A DNA stretch of 64,000 nucleotides, from positions 558,001 to 622,000 of the forward strand of contig JARGXX010000116.1 in the NCBI GenBank assembly GCA_030374765.1. The letters run 5' to 3'. The notes beneath the pieces are model-generated. The model saw only the letters and a list, made by a program, of their open reading frames with translations, was not told where the DNA came from and ran no database searches. Made by a program: the position numbers and the translations under genes. Shown piece by piece: positions 42,107 to 52,186 of the stretch. This DNA comes from Agarophyton chilense (Eukaryota > Rhodophyta > Florideophyceae > Gracilariales > Gracilariaceae). The stretch's first letter is position 1; each line of letters begins with the position of its first letter.

Positions 42107-43260
42107 CTAAACTGAAGATGCGATGACATTCGGTCGAGTTATTGCGGTCAACAATGCGTCCTTTCCTGGTGTAAAATCATCAACTGGACTCGTGGTCTCA
42201 CGCGCCACGTTGCCAGTTCGGGACTTTCCCCCAACTTCAGCTTCCTCACCAACTGGCGTTGGATCTTCCCCAGAGTCGCCCGATTCTAAAACATCATTGA
42301 GCGGTGCACTTCTTTCTGTCGAAGATGTTTTCACAGCTTCCGCTGCAATTATTGAGGATGCCTCTGGAGCCCTCTCAGTGTTCAACCACACTTGGCTCAG
42401 ATATATATCATACCCAGTGTGAACGTCATCTGTAAACGGTTGTGGAGGCTCAACTGTATGAATCTTGTTGCTTTGTGCAGCAGTTTTCAACTCAGAATCG
42501 TCACCTATAGCTATTCTTGTGCATGTGGGGAGGCGTTCAGAGATCTTAACTCCAGAAGAGATTTCATAAGTTGTTCCAGGACCATCGAACGTGACAGCAC
42601 CCGTTGCCTCCTCTGCTAGGTCCCCCTTTTCTTCGCGTTGACTTTCATTATGGCCTACTTGGTTAGTTTCCATATCGTGCCCGCTGTCATCATTCACAAC
42701 TGCGAAACCCACTGTATTTTCAAAGCCTGTTTCTTTCACTTCTAGTCTTCGGCGCGGATGAGAAGTGACATCGGAGCCTCCTAGAGGTGTAGTTTCTGTT
42801 GAGAAGACTATACCTCTTTCCATATCATCCCCAGCAACGGGGGGGGGGGGGGGGGTTCACGCAAAACAGCAGTCACCACCACAGCATTTAATTCCGTAGC
42901 ATCCGCACATTCAAGCAATGGCTGCGCTGATGATGGCTGCGCTGATGGTGGCTGCACTGATTGTCCTTCGGGGATTTTAACACCAGCTGCCCTGATCTCG
43001 AAAACAACAGCGCAGCCTGTATCATTCGCTTCTCCACCCCATTAGACGCTATCATCGGTCTCTCACACTTGTACGCTATCCTGAATATTCCCAGCCCCTT
43101 CAATATCCATGTCTACTGCCATCCCTTCCACTTCAAAATTTTTAAGTACAGGCTCTGAATCGAAAGCACATTTAGGCTCGACAGATGAATGCTCTGAAAT
43201 TTCTAAACAATGATTACCATTCCATGTTGGACCTTTATGCTCAATGAAATCCACAGACAT
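42107..43260 (-). pseudogene. Acidic hypothetical protein, broken at a poly-C tract
   Basis: Two minus-strand frames belong together. The upstream frame (from 43260) is acidic (FEVEGMAVDMDIEGAGNIQDSVQ), has stops near 43064 and 43043, then continues to a proline run. The downstream frame (42823-42107) is Ser/Thr/Glu-rich and ends at 42107. The two are offset by one base at a run of 17 G (42839-42855; poly-C on the coding strand). AAGVKIPEG and SSGVKISER hint at an internal repeat. No family was recognised. Confidence 0.4.
42839..42855. repeat. Homopolymer run of 17 G
   Basis: It lies in the proline-coding part of the acidic pseudogene. A length change of one base here would join the two halves. 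Assembly or sequencing error is possible. Confidence 0.9.
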
Positions 43261-43546
43261 GTATGTACTTTCTCAGAGAGCCGAGAGAGTATGCAGTGAT
43301 ATCAGGCATCTGTTCCCGTTTGAAACAACAGCGCGCGCCCCATTTTGGGGGGGCATGGCACAAAAGCAACGTGCATGCTGCACACGTGCCACGTTTGGCG
43401 CATGCCAATCGCAAACATATCTCACTGGCTTTCCGCCATCAACTTGATCGACCCTAGTCTCTCGTTCGAGCAAGCCACGCGCCAGTGCATTTCGCTGTAC
43501 CGACTCTTCAGCCGTTTCGCCCTGCACCTTATCTCAGAACGCGATT

Positions 43547-45118
43547 TTATACTCCCTTCTTCCAATGGCGAGGCCAACCTCTCTCTTCATCGCCGCTACA
43601 ATACTCGCCGCTTGGCTCGCTGCCTTCTGCAGTATGGCGTACTTTTTCCATAACCTCCACAGAAAAGCCCGCCCGTTCCGAAAGAGCTAGACCAAGTGAC
43701 TCGAAGGACGGACCTTCGACTACTTTGTGAGTCGCAAGCCACCCACCTCCTTGTACATTCGTGATTTTTGGTAATGTTGATGATTTTTTCTGCACCACTT
43801 AAAGGTGGTAGGATCCAATGTTTTCATATAATGGTGAAAGATGATTCAATTCGTGATAGTGAGTTACAAATACCGTTCGTGGCCTTGTGCTTCCGTTTTG
43901 GACACCCGTCGCTAGATCCTCTGCCCGGCTCCAAGCGATAGAAATGCCATCTACTGTGCTGGTTCCGCTACCGAACTCACCCAAAAAAACAAGGCTACTC
44001 GACGTGAAATTGGACAAAATACATGCTATTTCCGCCATTTTCAACTGAAATGTACTCCGCCCCCGAGCAAAATCATCGACAGCACCGACCCGAGTGAAAA
44101 GCCTACCAAAGATGCTCATTGTGGCTGAACGAGCTGGTACAAAACAGCCACTTTGCGCCATTTTACAAATCAGGCCAATGCTCCGCAACGCACAAATCTC
44201 TCCGGCTGAATTGGGTCCGCAGAGGATTATCAAATCAATATCATTGAATAATGAGCATTGCCCGATATTGAATGAAGTGGGGACATAGCTTTTTCCAATG
44301 GGTAACGTCTGCTCGACAACAGGGTGTCGCGCGTGTTCCAGTTCAAGAATGCGAGTGTCCGCGGGCAGCATTTGATCTCTTACAAAGCCTTTTTCTTCAG
44401 CTATTTCTGCGAAGCCACCGAGAACATCAATGGAAGCAATTTGTCGCCCAAGTTGTCTCAAGTCGAGTATGTACTCTGTCAATCTGTTTTGCAATTGCTC
44501 GAACAGTCCCAACTCAAGTATCAAAACTACTGCAAACGAAAAATTATGTGACAGCTCTCAGTCTTTCAGCTGCTTCAAGCGAAACCTAAGCTCCGCTTTT
44601 GTGCTTGGCACTCTATCATATCAAAGTGTTCTGAAATACATAGGGTCCTCATTCATGATCTTTTCTCGAACAGATCGGGGGATTCTGAGTACGTAACCTG
44701 TATTCTTAATGTGCTTTATGCACAACATTTTAATGGAAGTTCGTTGCTTCTCCTGCTTTTCTAGTATATAAATCAAAGACTGCGGTTCACGAATCTTTTT
44801 GCGAAGAAGGTTCAAATGTTCATTGTATCCATCGCGAAAGATTCTTGTGTCCCCAAGATCCCAGTTTTCCTTAGATATGTTTTTGCTTTGGATTGCCAAC
44901 GCACTTGGAAAATATGGGGGAGCTGGTTCAATAATAACATCTGCCACTGGCCTCGCTAATGTAATCAGTTCGTCATGAACAGGAGAGCATACATCGTTGA
45001 TGTAGTTATCGTTTTGTCGAAAGGTACTCCCTTGGGAAGCAGCAGCAAGGCAGAGATCCACCGTCAGCCATCCCTCTCGGCTTCGGAACAACCCGGGGTG
45101 CTCACACGGCCCATTCAA
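43547..45118 (-). pseudogene. MutS-like mismatch repair ATPase fragment, disabled
   Basis: Two main segments. 45118-44621 gives the lever/clamp region (IFRDGYNEHLNLLRKKI, KQRTSIKMLCIKHIKNTGYVL). 44524-43799 gives the ATPase: ELEHARHPVVEQ, a Walker A reading CGPNSAGEI instead of GPNMxGKS, FGRLFTRVGAVDD, GEFGSGTSTVDG instead of DE-GRGTS-DG, and THYHELNHLSP. A TAA at 43799 is followed in the same frame by HKVVEGPSFESLGLALSERAGF, the usual C-terminal block. The lost Lys/Ser of Walker A, the lost Asp of Walker B, frameshifts and stops make it non-functional. It resembles bacterial/organelle-type MutS more than nuclear MSH2/6. The N-terminal mismatch-binding part is missing. Confidence 0.75.
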
Positions 45119-45196
45119 CAGAGTGTAGACACAAACGCTAGCTAAATCGGCAGCGATGCAGATAGTAGAATAAGCCTGCTACCGGAGTTTGTCGTG

Positions 45197-45442
45197 ATGG
45201 ACTACCAGGAAAGGATTCGAAAGGGCCATACTGGAGATGAGTTTGACTACGGCTCAAACCACAAAAACGTAGAAGAGATTCCTCTGAATCGTATGCATCA
45301 AGCACAGGTGCCCCACGCGCAATGCGAGAAGAGCAAGGACCCTATCCCAGCAGAAGATACTTTGTCGCTTAGGGCGACTGATGATGGTCATGGTGACGAA
45401 TCCTGCGGCGGCATCATATCCCAAAGAGCCCTATCCTACTGA
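45197..45442 (+). CDS. Small hypothetical ORF
   Basis: 81 residues from ATG 45197, hydrophilic, in the gap between the MutS and PAN2 fragments. No recognised family. It may be chance. Confidence 0.15.
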   Translation: MDYQERIRKGHTGDEFDYGSNHKNVEEIPLNRMHQAQVPHAQCEKSKDPIPAEDTLSLRATDDGHGDESCGGIISQRALSY

Positions 45443-47388
45443 AGCCAAACCGTCGATTATTGTCTCTGAGAAACCATCGGAGAGCTCCACTCGCAAGGAT
45501 TGCACTATTTTCTTTTTTTCCTCTCTCGATTTTTTGGCAATCTCGTCCAGATTGTGAGACACGTTTTTAGGACGTCTAGGAGAATGCAAAATGTTTCTCA
45601 TATCAAACCACCATTTGCTATAACCAACCCGACAGTCACACATTTGGTAGACTTCGTAATTCACGATGTTGTGTCATAGATTCCAGTCGCCTACTCGCTT
45701 TGCAAAAAGCTCGTGTTGCGTCGCCTTTGTTATGGAGACTATGCCCAAAAAGATCGCTAAACGAGGTACTCTCTGGAACGTCGTAGATCAGTGAATGCTG
45801 GAATGGCCTTGCTATTCTTTCCCAGTTCGTTCTGCTGCCTATGAATGTCCCCTGCGACCAGGTTGCAGCCCCATATACATACAGCACAGTGCCCTCTAAC
45901 TCCACACCTTCATCTTTTTGCAACTGTTCAAGAAGATAGCGAGTAAAATTCTCAATTTTCTGAGAAAGGGGAAAAATGTGTGCCCAATCCAACAGACGGA
46001 GAGCTCCTGCGTTCGCCATTATCATGAGCGCTCGTGTGAACTTTCCAGCTTCACAAGACATACCCGCACCACTCAATTTAAATATATGGAAAAGAAAACT
46101 AAGTTTGCATGATATGCACCAGTCTCGATGACAAGAATGTTTTCCAATTGTAGACCGCACCGAAGGACAGAAGTACAGCACCTGTACTGCAGGGTTTACG
46201 TACACATTTGGTAATGCATTTTTGAGCCCGCAGAAGCGTGGAATCTTATTGTATTTGTGGAAGTCAACCCCTTCTATACTTTCTCATGCCACGAGATTCA
46301 TCTTCACGTACTTTGATCGTTCGGCTGGGTTGGACAAGTCAATTCTATTTGAATTGACGTTTGAAACGATCTTTACTAGTGAGCTTGATTATCTTTCCCT
46401 TTGTAAGCGATATTTTTCATTAGCGGATCTTACTTTCGATCGTTTTTTGTAGCCAGATTCGTAATTACGAATAAAGGATGGAGGTGCTTGAGCGAAGGAA
46501 ACAATTGAATGTTTCTGAGCTGCATCAAGGATTTCATCGCTTATTGGTAAAGGAAAGCGAGCAATTGGCATGCGAGGGTCCAGATCAGGAGTTGTATCAA
46601 CACCCTTCGACATTCGCGCGGTATACAGCTTTCCGCGTTTTCGGTGCTGTGAACGACTTTATCTAGGCGAAGAGTTCCTCTGTTAGGTATTCGCATTCAA
46701 ACTCAGGCATGGCGCATTCGAAAATCGTGGCTCCAATGTCCGAGTTAATGAAATCGTTCATGTGAATAGAAGGTGTTGGCGGTTCAAGATGGACTGGTGT
46801 AGTCCAAACGGGTTCTGAAGATGTATTTAACTTAAAAGAATCTGATGATGGTCATTGATGAACAATTCCTCCAGAATCATCAAGAACTAGAAGAACTTGC
46901 GAGGAGACGACCACCAAAGTGAACAAATCTGATCCCGCGTCCATATGAATATCTTCACACAAGGGATATGAGGGGTACCTGTTTGTGACGGTAGGTATAT
47001 CCAAAAGCTGCATTACTCCATTCGGCGAGAGGATCCAAATGGTACTATGGTATGGATCTAACTCACGGCCGCTGGGATCGAACCCAATACCTCCAGTCCA
47101 GCATCTACCTGTCTGGTGTAGATAGAACACGGCCACTCCCCAGTAACACTTCAACACCCGCCGTGGCGACGTGTGGGGAGAGCATTCAGTGCGGTGCATG
47201 TTGAAGATGTCTGCGCACTGTGGTGCAAGGAAGGAATTCCCCCTTTTAGGGGGGGGGCGCCCCTTCTGCGACGAATTGAAACCAATTATGCCCGACTTTC
47301 CTTTTTGCTGTTTCTGACGAGTTGGAGAATAGCAGTCGACGAGAATATGCTTAACCTCTGGAGAGCACCGTATGGTCAAAAGTCGCAT
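45431..47388 (-). pseudogene. PAN2-like deadenylase subunit fragment
   Basis: A colinear remnant of PAN2, the scaffold/nuclease of the PAN2-PAN3 poly(A)-shortening complex. 47388-46852 resembles the end of the N-terminal repeat domain (SGRELDPYHSTIWILSPNG, then LVVVSSQVLLVLDDSGGIV). 46613-45636 holds the ubiquitin-hydrolase-like domain: FCGLKNALPNVYVNPAVQVLY, then CHRDWCISCKLSFLFHIF, EAGKFTRALMIMANAGALRLL, WERIARPFQHSLIYDVP and LHNKGDATRAFCK...HRELRSLPNV. 45664-45431 continues it. In-frame stops occur at 46389-46391 and about 46290. The N-terminal repeats and the C-terminal DEDD exonuclease are absent, so it is an internal fragment. Confidence 0.6.
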
Positions 47389-47502
47389 GTTCAGAGTTCG
47401 AACCTTCGTCTATGCCCATATCTAGACTACCCCAGTCTGTCGAATCGTCATCCTCTTTTCCGAGGGCCTAACGCAGTGCACGGCTGATTCCGTCCAGCTC
47501 AT

Positions 47503-47986
47503 CTAACAGTCACGATCGCTGCACTTGCTCCCCCCCCACTCCTGCGTATCTGGGCCATGCGCACGGTGGCGTTGCATCTTGCGGTCCCGCGTCAACTCCC
47601 AATGGTCACCCTCATCCCTTCCCTTCCCTCCCGCCTTGCCCATGTCGCGAGCAAGCCACTCCTTTAGATCGCCCTTCGCTGCTACTTCTCGACGCCACAT
47701 ACTCTTTTGTGCCGCAGAAGGTATTAGTTCGACTTCAGTTGCCACTCTCTTGGCGAAGCACCTTGGTCAATCCAAAATCGGCGAGACGTATAAAGCCGTT
47801 GACATCGATGAGGATTCTTTCCAGCTTTAAATCGCTGTAAACGATGCCGAGGTTGTGGAGATGCTCGATTGCAATTGACCTCGTAGCTACTATATAGAAG
47901 AACCTACTTGAGGGCATCTCTTCGCAATATTTTCCGAAGCGGAAGAAAGAAATGCTTCTGAGCGATGACGAAAAGCGGGGTTTCAT
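47503..47986 (-). pseudogene. AGC-type protein kinase fragment
   Basis: 47986-47735 reads AIEHLHNLGIVYSDLKLERILIDVNG and then IRLADFGLTKVL. This is the catalytic loop (YRDLKPENIL in the family, here YSDLKLERIL with the conserved Arg and Asn changed) and the DFG motif. A stop follows, then TNTFCGTKEYVA, the T-loop/P+1 block, before another frameshift into REVAAKGDLKEWL. Only the middle of the kinase is present. The upstream edge abuts the ATG of the plus-strand PhyH-like frame (47952). Confidence 0.65.
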
Positions 47987-48263
47987 GCGAGAAGGCTACT
48001 TGCAAATGAGAAAGGTGGTATCCCTCGCGCAGGTGGCTGCGCTACTACGCGTCACCGACCACTTCTACACAACCAATCAATACGCGCTACCCGATTCGAA
48101 CAAGAACATTCTTCCGCACATTCCGCAACACTGCGAGCAAAAAGCAGACTTAAGCTCGCTATTGCGTCGCACGCCCGTTCTCTCACTTTGCGAGCAGAAA
48201 AACGAGTTTTCCACACGTAGGATATTGTTATTTCAGAGTCTCGGGGAGGCGATACTACTTTAA
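47952..48263 (+). pseudogene. Phytanoyl-CoA dioxygenase-like N-terminal fragment
   Basis: 103 residues from ATG. The start LLSDDEKRGFMREGYLQMRKVVSLAQVAALL has the form of the PhyH-family N-terminus. The iron-binding HxD and distal His are not present within this frame, so at most the N-terminus survives. The alternative is an unrelated small protein. Confidence 0.35.
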
Positions 48264-48685
48264 ATCTTTATCATTCTCCCTTTCGATTGGTGGCTGATAG
48301 GAAATCTCGGGCGGGCCTGTTCGTCATGTGCTCCGATGATCCTGCTTGCCTACGCAGGGAAAAGGTTTCAAGACACGCTGTTCGCGATTATGTTTAGTCC
48401 GAGCTTTCCTTGCCGTGTCCGACCGAAGAATGGATTTGGATCAGTCCTGCTTCGATTAAAAACGGCAAGAGTGGCAAACTTCCAAATTTATTTAACGAAC
48501 CACCCAGGTCACAACCCAAGGCCACTCCACCAAAGCTCGACCACTTGCAACGCACAGTTAACCAGCTCGTTTTGGAGTTTAGAATTACTCCGCCGTTATA
48601 TAATCGAACACGGTCGCATCGCTTCAACTCGACGAAATGACGGAATTGAAACACCGAATGTGAGTCGGAACATTTTAATCGTTGA

Positions 48686-48998
48686 GAATCACATGCTGCT
48701 GTCATTGATGAAGAGATCAGTCAGGTATTTCATGACGCAAAGCTATGCAAAACAGATTTAGACGCCGTCGTAGCTACTATGGGACCAAGATTGGAGATTT
48801 GTCTCTGCGTTGGGTATCGAGCAGCTCGCCAAATACCGTAGCAGCAAAAAAGATATTTTCGCAGTCAATCATCTTGAGGCACTTGTTCTTGCTGCACCGC
48901 TCGAGTCTCACTCGCCTTTTACGTATCTTACGCTGCTTGTGCCAGACTTAAACTCCTTCAAATTAGCGCCAATCCAGGACTTTTCCCTCCAGAAATGA
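48686..48998 (+). pseudogene. TsaD/OSGEPL1-like tRNA threonylcarbamoyl transferase fragment
   Basis: Frame one (48686-48840) reads ESHAAVIDEEISQVFHDAKL, then LDAVVATMGPRLEICLCVG, matching the block before the metal site in TsaD/Kae1-type proteins. After a frameshift, 48810-48998 gives DIFAVNHLEALVLAAPL and FTYLTLLV. The family's NHLE-x-H metal motif reads NHLEAL, so the second His is lost, and the expected SGGH after LLV is replaced. In bacteria and organelles this enzyme makes t6A in tRNAs. Only about 100 residues remain. Upstream frames (48410-48640) were not assigned. Confidence 0.55.
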
Positions 48999-49314
48999 TG
49001 CAAAGATGCGGTGAGAGAAAGCGATGGAAAGGGTATGCAAAATGTGATCGCAGACCTTTCTTCTAGACGAAAACGCATCCGGCTCACGAACCCGAAAAAA
49101 GCGATTCATTTGAACGTGAAGAAGACCTCGGGCAGCGTTCATTCCCTTTGTCTGCGCGCGCTTGTCTTCGCGACAGTCGGCGAGAGGTCAAGCAATCCCG
49201 TGAGACCTTTCTAACGGCTACGTAGCCAACGGGAGTTCATTTACACTCTGAGCGCGCTCTGCTTTTCGTGACGGTCTGCGAGAGGTTCCGTGGCGCTTAT
49301 CGGAAGGTTCACGT

Positions 49315-49654
49315 GATGCGGCACAAAAAGGCAAATGCAGAGAACAGGAGGCTCATTCAGAGGGCTCGGAAACACAAGCTGCCTGTTACGGCTTCTAACA
49401 GGAACGACGCGATGCCTACAACGTGCAGCGGTGCAACGCAGGCGAAGAAGGTAGGAACTCCACCACGGAAGCAAAAACCTGACGAACGGGTGACTCTCTT
49501 CGTGACCATGCCGAATGGTGAAAAGAAGGTCGTGTGGATGGCATTTGTGAGGGGTGCGTTTGATGCGACGGGGAGGCTTACGGGAGATTTGATGAGAGAG
49601 TTGTATGGTCACAAACTGGTCGGGAAGGCAAAGGAGAAACTCGTGGTAGTATGA
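49315..49654 (+). CDS. Small basic hypothetical ORF
   Basis: 112 residues from ATG 49315, Lys/Arg-rich. The C-terminal half has VTLFVTMPNGEKKVVWMAF and RLTGDLMRELYGHK. No recognised family. Confidence 0.2.
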
Positions 49655-49736
49655 AGGGGGTTCATTAAGGATAAAAAAAATAGATTACCCTTATCCGTTC
49701 AAAACTATAGATACCTTACAGAACAGTCTGGGAGAT

Positions 49737-50120
49737 ATGGAGAGCAACTCTTTCTATTGCTGGGACGTGAACATGATGAAATGTTGTGGTGGCGAAGCGG
49801 AGACTCTTCCACTGACAACGTCCTCTGCTCCGTCTTCACCTCCAGCCAAGAAGCCCTCCTCTAAGACGGTGAAGGAAAAGGAGCGAGAAAGAGGTTCGCC
49901 GTCTGCGACGGAGGGTACGGTGAGCCAGGTGGTGAGGAAGAACGAAAGAAGGCCTGGAAGTCCGGTGACTCGTAGTAGCGCCGTTCACGACATTCCAAAC
50001 TTAGCTAGTGAGGAAGAAGATGGGACCGAGAGAGAAGCGAAGCGGCGACGGTTTAGTGGTTCCGATGTTGCTAACGTCGATGACAAAGCTGACTGCAATG
50101 AGGCAGTGGGGATGGTTTAG
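49737..50120 (+). CDS. Small hypothetical ORF with low-complexity sequence
   Basis: 127 residues from ATG 49737. Mostly Ser/Pro/Glu/Lys low complexity with a basic EREAKRRR stretch that could act as a nuclear signal. It may belong to the neighbouring transposon. No family was recognised. Confidence 0.2.
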   Translation: MESNSFYCWDVNMMKCCGGEAETLPLTTSSAPSSPPAKKPSSKTVKEKERERGSPSATEGTVSQVVRKNERRPGSPVTRSSAVHDIPNLASEEEDGTEREAKRRRFSGSDVANVDDKADCNEAVGMV

Positions 50121-50410
50121 GAATGAATGAGGTACGCATAGGCACTGCTGTCTCAAAGAAACACGTCTTGGATGAAGCAAAATACAAAATCCTTCCAGGA
50201 GGGAGTGGTGGACGGAATAAGGGCCAAGTTCGTTTTCCAAGGGCCGTACCAAGCGTGAGCGGGGAGGGACGTGTAGGGACGGAGCCTAAGGGAAAATGAG
50301 TCGTTGTGGGAAAGAAGGGGGTGCAGGTTCGCAAACTCCCGCCACGCAGATCAATGCAACGGTCTTCTTATCGGCAGAATACGGATCATGCAGTGAGGAG
50401 TGTCTAACAC

Positions 50411-52182
50411 GTGGACGCTAAGGGTTCCAACGACCAAGGGGGTTCGGGGAGACCTCTGAATAACCAGAGTGTGAGGAAGTGGATAAAGGGAGGCGAGGTT
50501 GAAAAAGCAGAGGGACTCTGGGGTGGGGACGAGGAGGATGAGGATTCAATTCGCCCGGGGGCAGAAGGCGAACGAAAGGGGATGAAGTATGGAGAAACGA
50601 AGTTTGTGGGGCAGAATCAGCTGCTAGTCAACCTTGGCGACATGAAGTTGGAGCTGAAAAGGGCAAGGGATGACAACGAAACTAAGCTGGAAACTCGCAC
50701 ATAGGGAGATGAAGAGACTGGAGGGCCAAGATAGGAAAAAGGAAGTGTTGCTGACGTCATTGCAAGAGACTCATCGTGGTCGACCTGGACAAGTGGGTGG
50801 CAAAGAAGGGAAGGGGGGTCGGAAACGGTATGGAATTGAATTTGATATGCGATTTATTGGAATAGCCCCGAGAGTGTACGAGAACATATGGCGCTATGCA
50901 AAGGAGAAGACGAGTGAGCTGTGCTTCCGAAGGAGGGATCGGGAGCAAAACTGGTCGAACCAAGCAGAAGAAAGGAGGGTGGGAAGGAATCAGATTATTC
51001 TGATTACAAATGAAAAGGAGATGGTGCCTTTACATCTTATGGAGCTGGCAACAGGAAGAAAGTCGTGTGGACCGAAGGCCTACACTCTGTCTTTTCAGGG
51101 GGGAACTAATGGGATGTTATTGCATGTGGTGCGGATGGAATTGGAGAATCTGATACTGAGAACATTTGCGGGGATGGGTATGAGAAAGCAGTGTGAAGGG
51201 GAGTTGAGGAGAGATACGTATTTGAGGAGGCGGATGAAACAGGCTCTCAGTGACGCTGTGAGGGTGCAGATAAGGAATGCGAGGGATAGTTTTTTTGGTT
51301 CTGGCGTATACTCTACTTGCTACGAAACATCTTAACAAGGATGATGAAGAACTGAATGTGTTGTATGAAAAGCAGAAGATGGAGGCTCGGGAGAAGTTGT
51401 TTCCGAAAGACCCGAATGGGGAGCCCGTAAAATCTGCGTGGAGGTTGGACAACCTGGAGAACCTATGTGTTTCAGGGTACGATGTGACCTCGAAAAAGTA
51501 TGAGGATGAACCTGATAACTTGTAGTTCAAGAACGGATTGAGTGTGGAGGTGTTGAGAGAATTAATGGAGTACGATGTGGAGCAACAGTGGAGGGAAGAA
51601 GAGACACAGTATGTGGATGGAAGTGTGATGCATCTGGCGCGCTTGGATGCCTGGATTGCATCTGTGGTAGAGGCGTTGGATGAGGAGATGGGTAGAGGAG
51701 GGATCCGACAGATGCTGTTTTCGAAACTATATGCGAAGCATCTGCCGGTTGCTGTGGAGAATATCTCATGGACAGCGAGAAGAAAAATGGAAGAGAAGTA
51801 CGGAGAGGAGCTTGTAAACCATGGTTTGAAGGATAAGGACCCGACTGTGGTGCTGGAAAATGAGGAACGTGAAGGGACCGTTGCGTTTTGGATTCCGTCG
51901 AACTAAGTGGTCTATCTGGGTGTTCGGTAAGAGGTATTTCTGGAGGAGATGACGACTTTTCTCGAATATGTATTTGATTGCTACGTCGGACGTTATATGA
52001 CTGAAGAACGCGAGTTTAGGAAGTTGCTAGCGGATGAGAAAGAAATGTGGGAGGCGAAAGAGGAAAGTGAGGGGAGAGAGAGAGAGACTGTAGAAGGCGA
52101 AGGTGAACAAGATACTATTGATGAGTTATCACTTTATTATCAGAAGATGGGTGTCATTTGCTTCAAGTTGTTTCTTTTTTAG
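50411..52182 (+). pseudogene. Second gene of the 50-57 kb transposon, broken
   Basis: A chain of plus-strand frames that read on from one another: 50411-50704, 50670-51335, 51277-51525, 51538-51906 and 51949-52182. Coding character is strong (ELRRDTYLRRRMKQALSDAV, AWRLDNLENLCVSGYDV, SVEVLRELMEYDVEQQW), with stops and one-base shifts between pieces. It is acidic and helical. I do not recognise the family. It is convergent with the transposase, and the two meet at about 52185, which suggests a two-gene element. It could instead be a captured host gene. Confidence 0.4.
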
Positions 52183-52186
52183 AGAA

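Noticed and set aside
43273-43730. Several overlapping short frames on both strands
   Set aside because: No domain, no consistent frame; the minus-strand part from 43547 is better explained as the MutS C-terminus.
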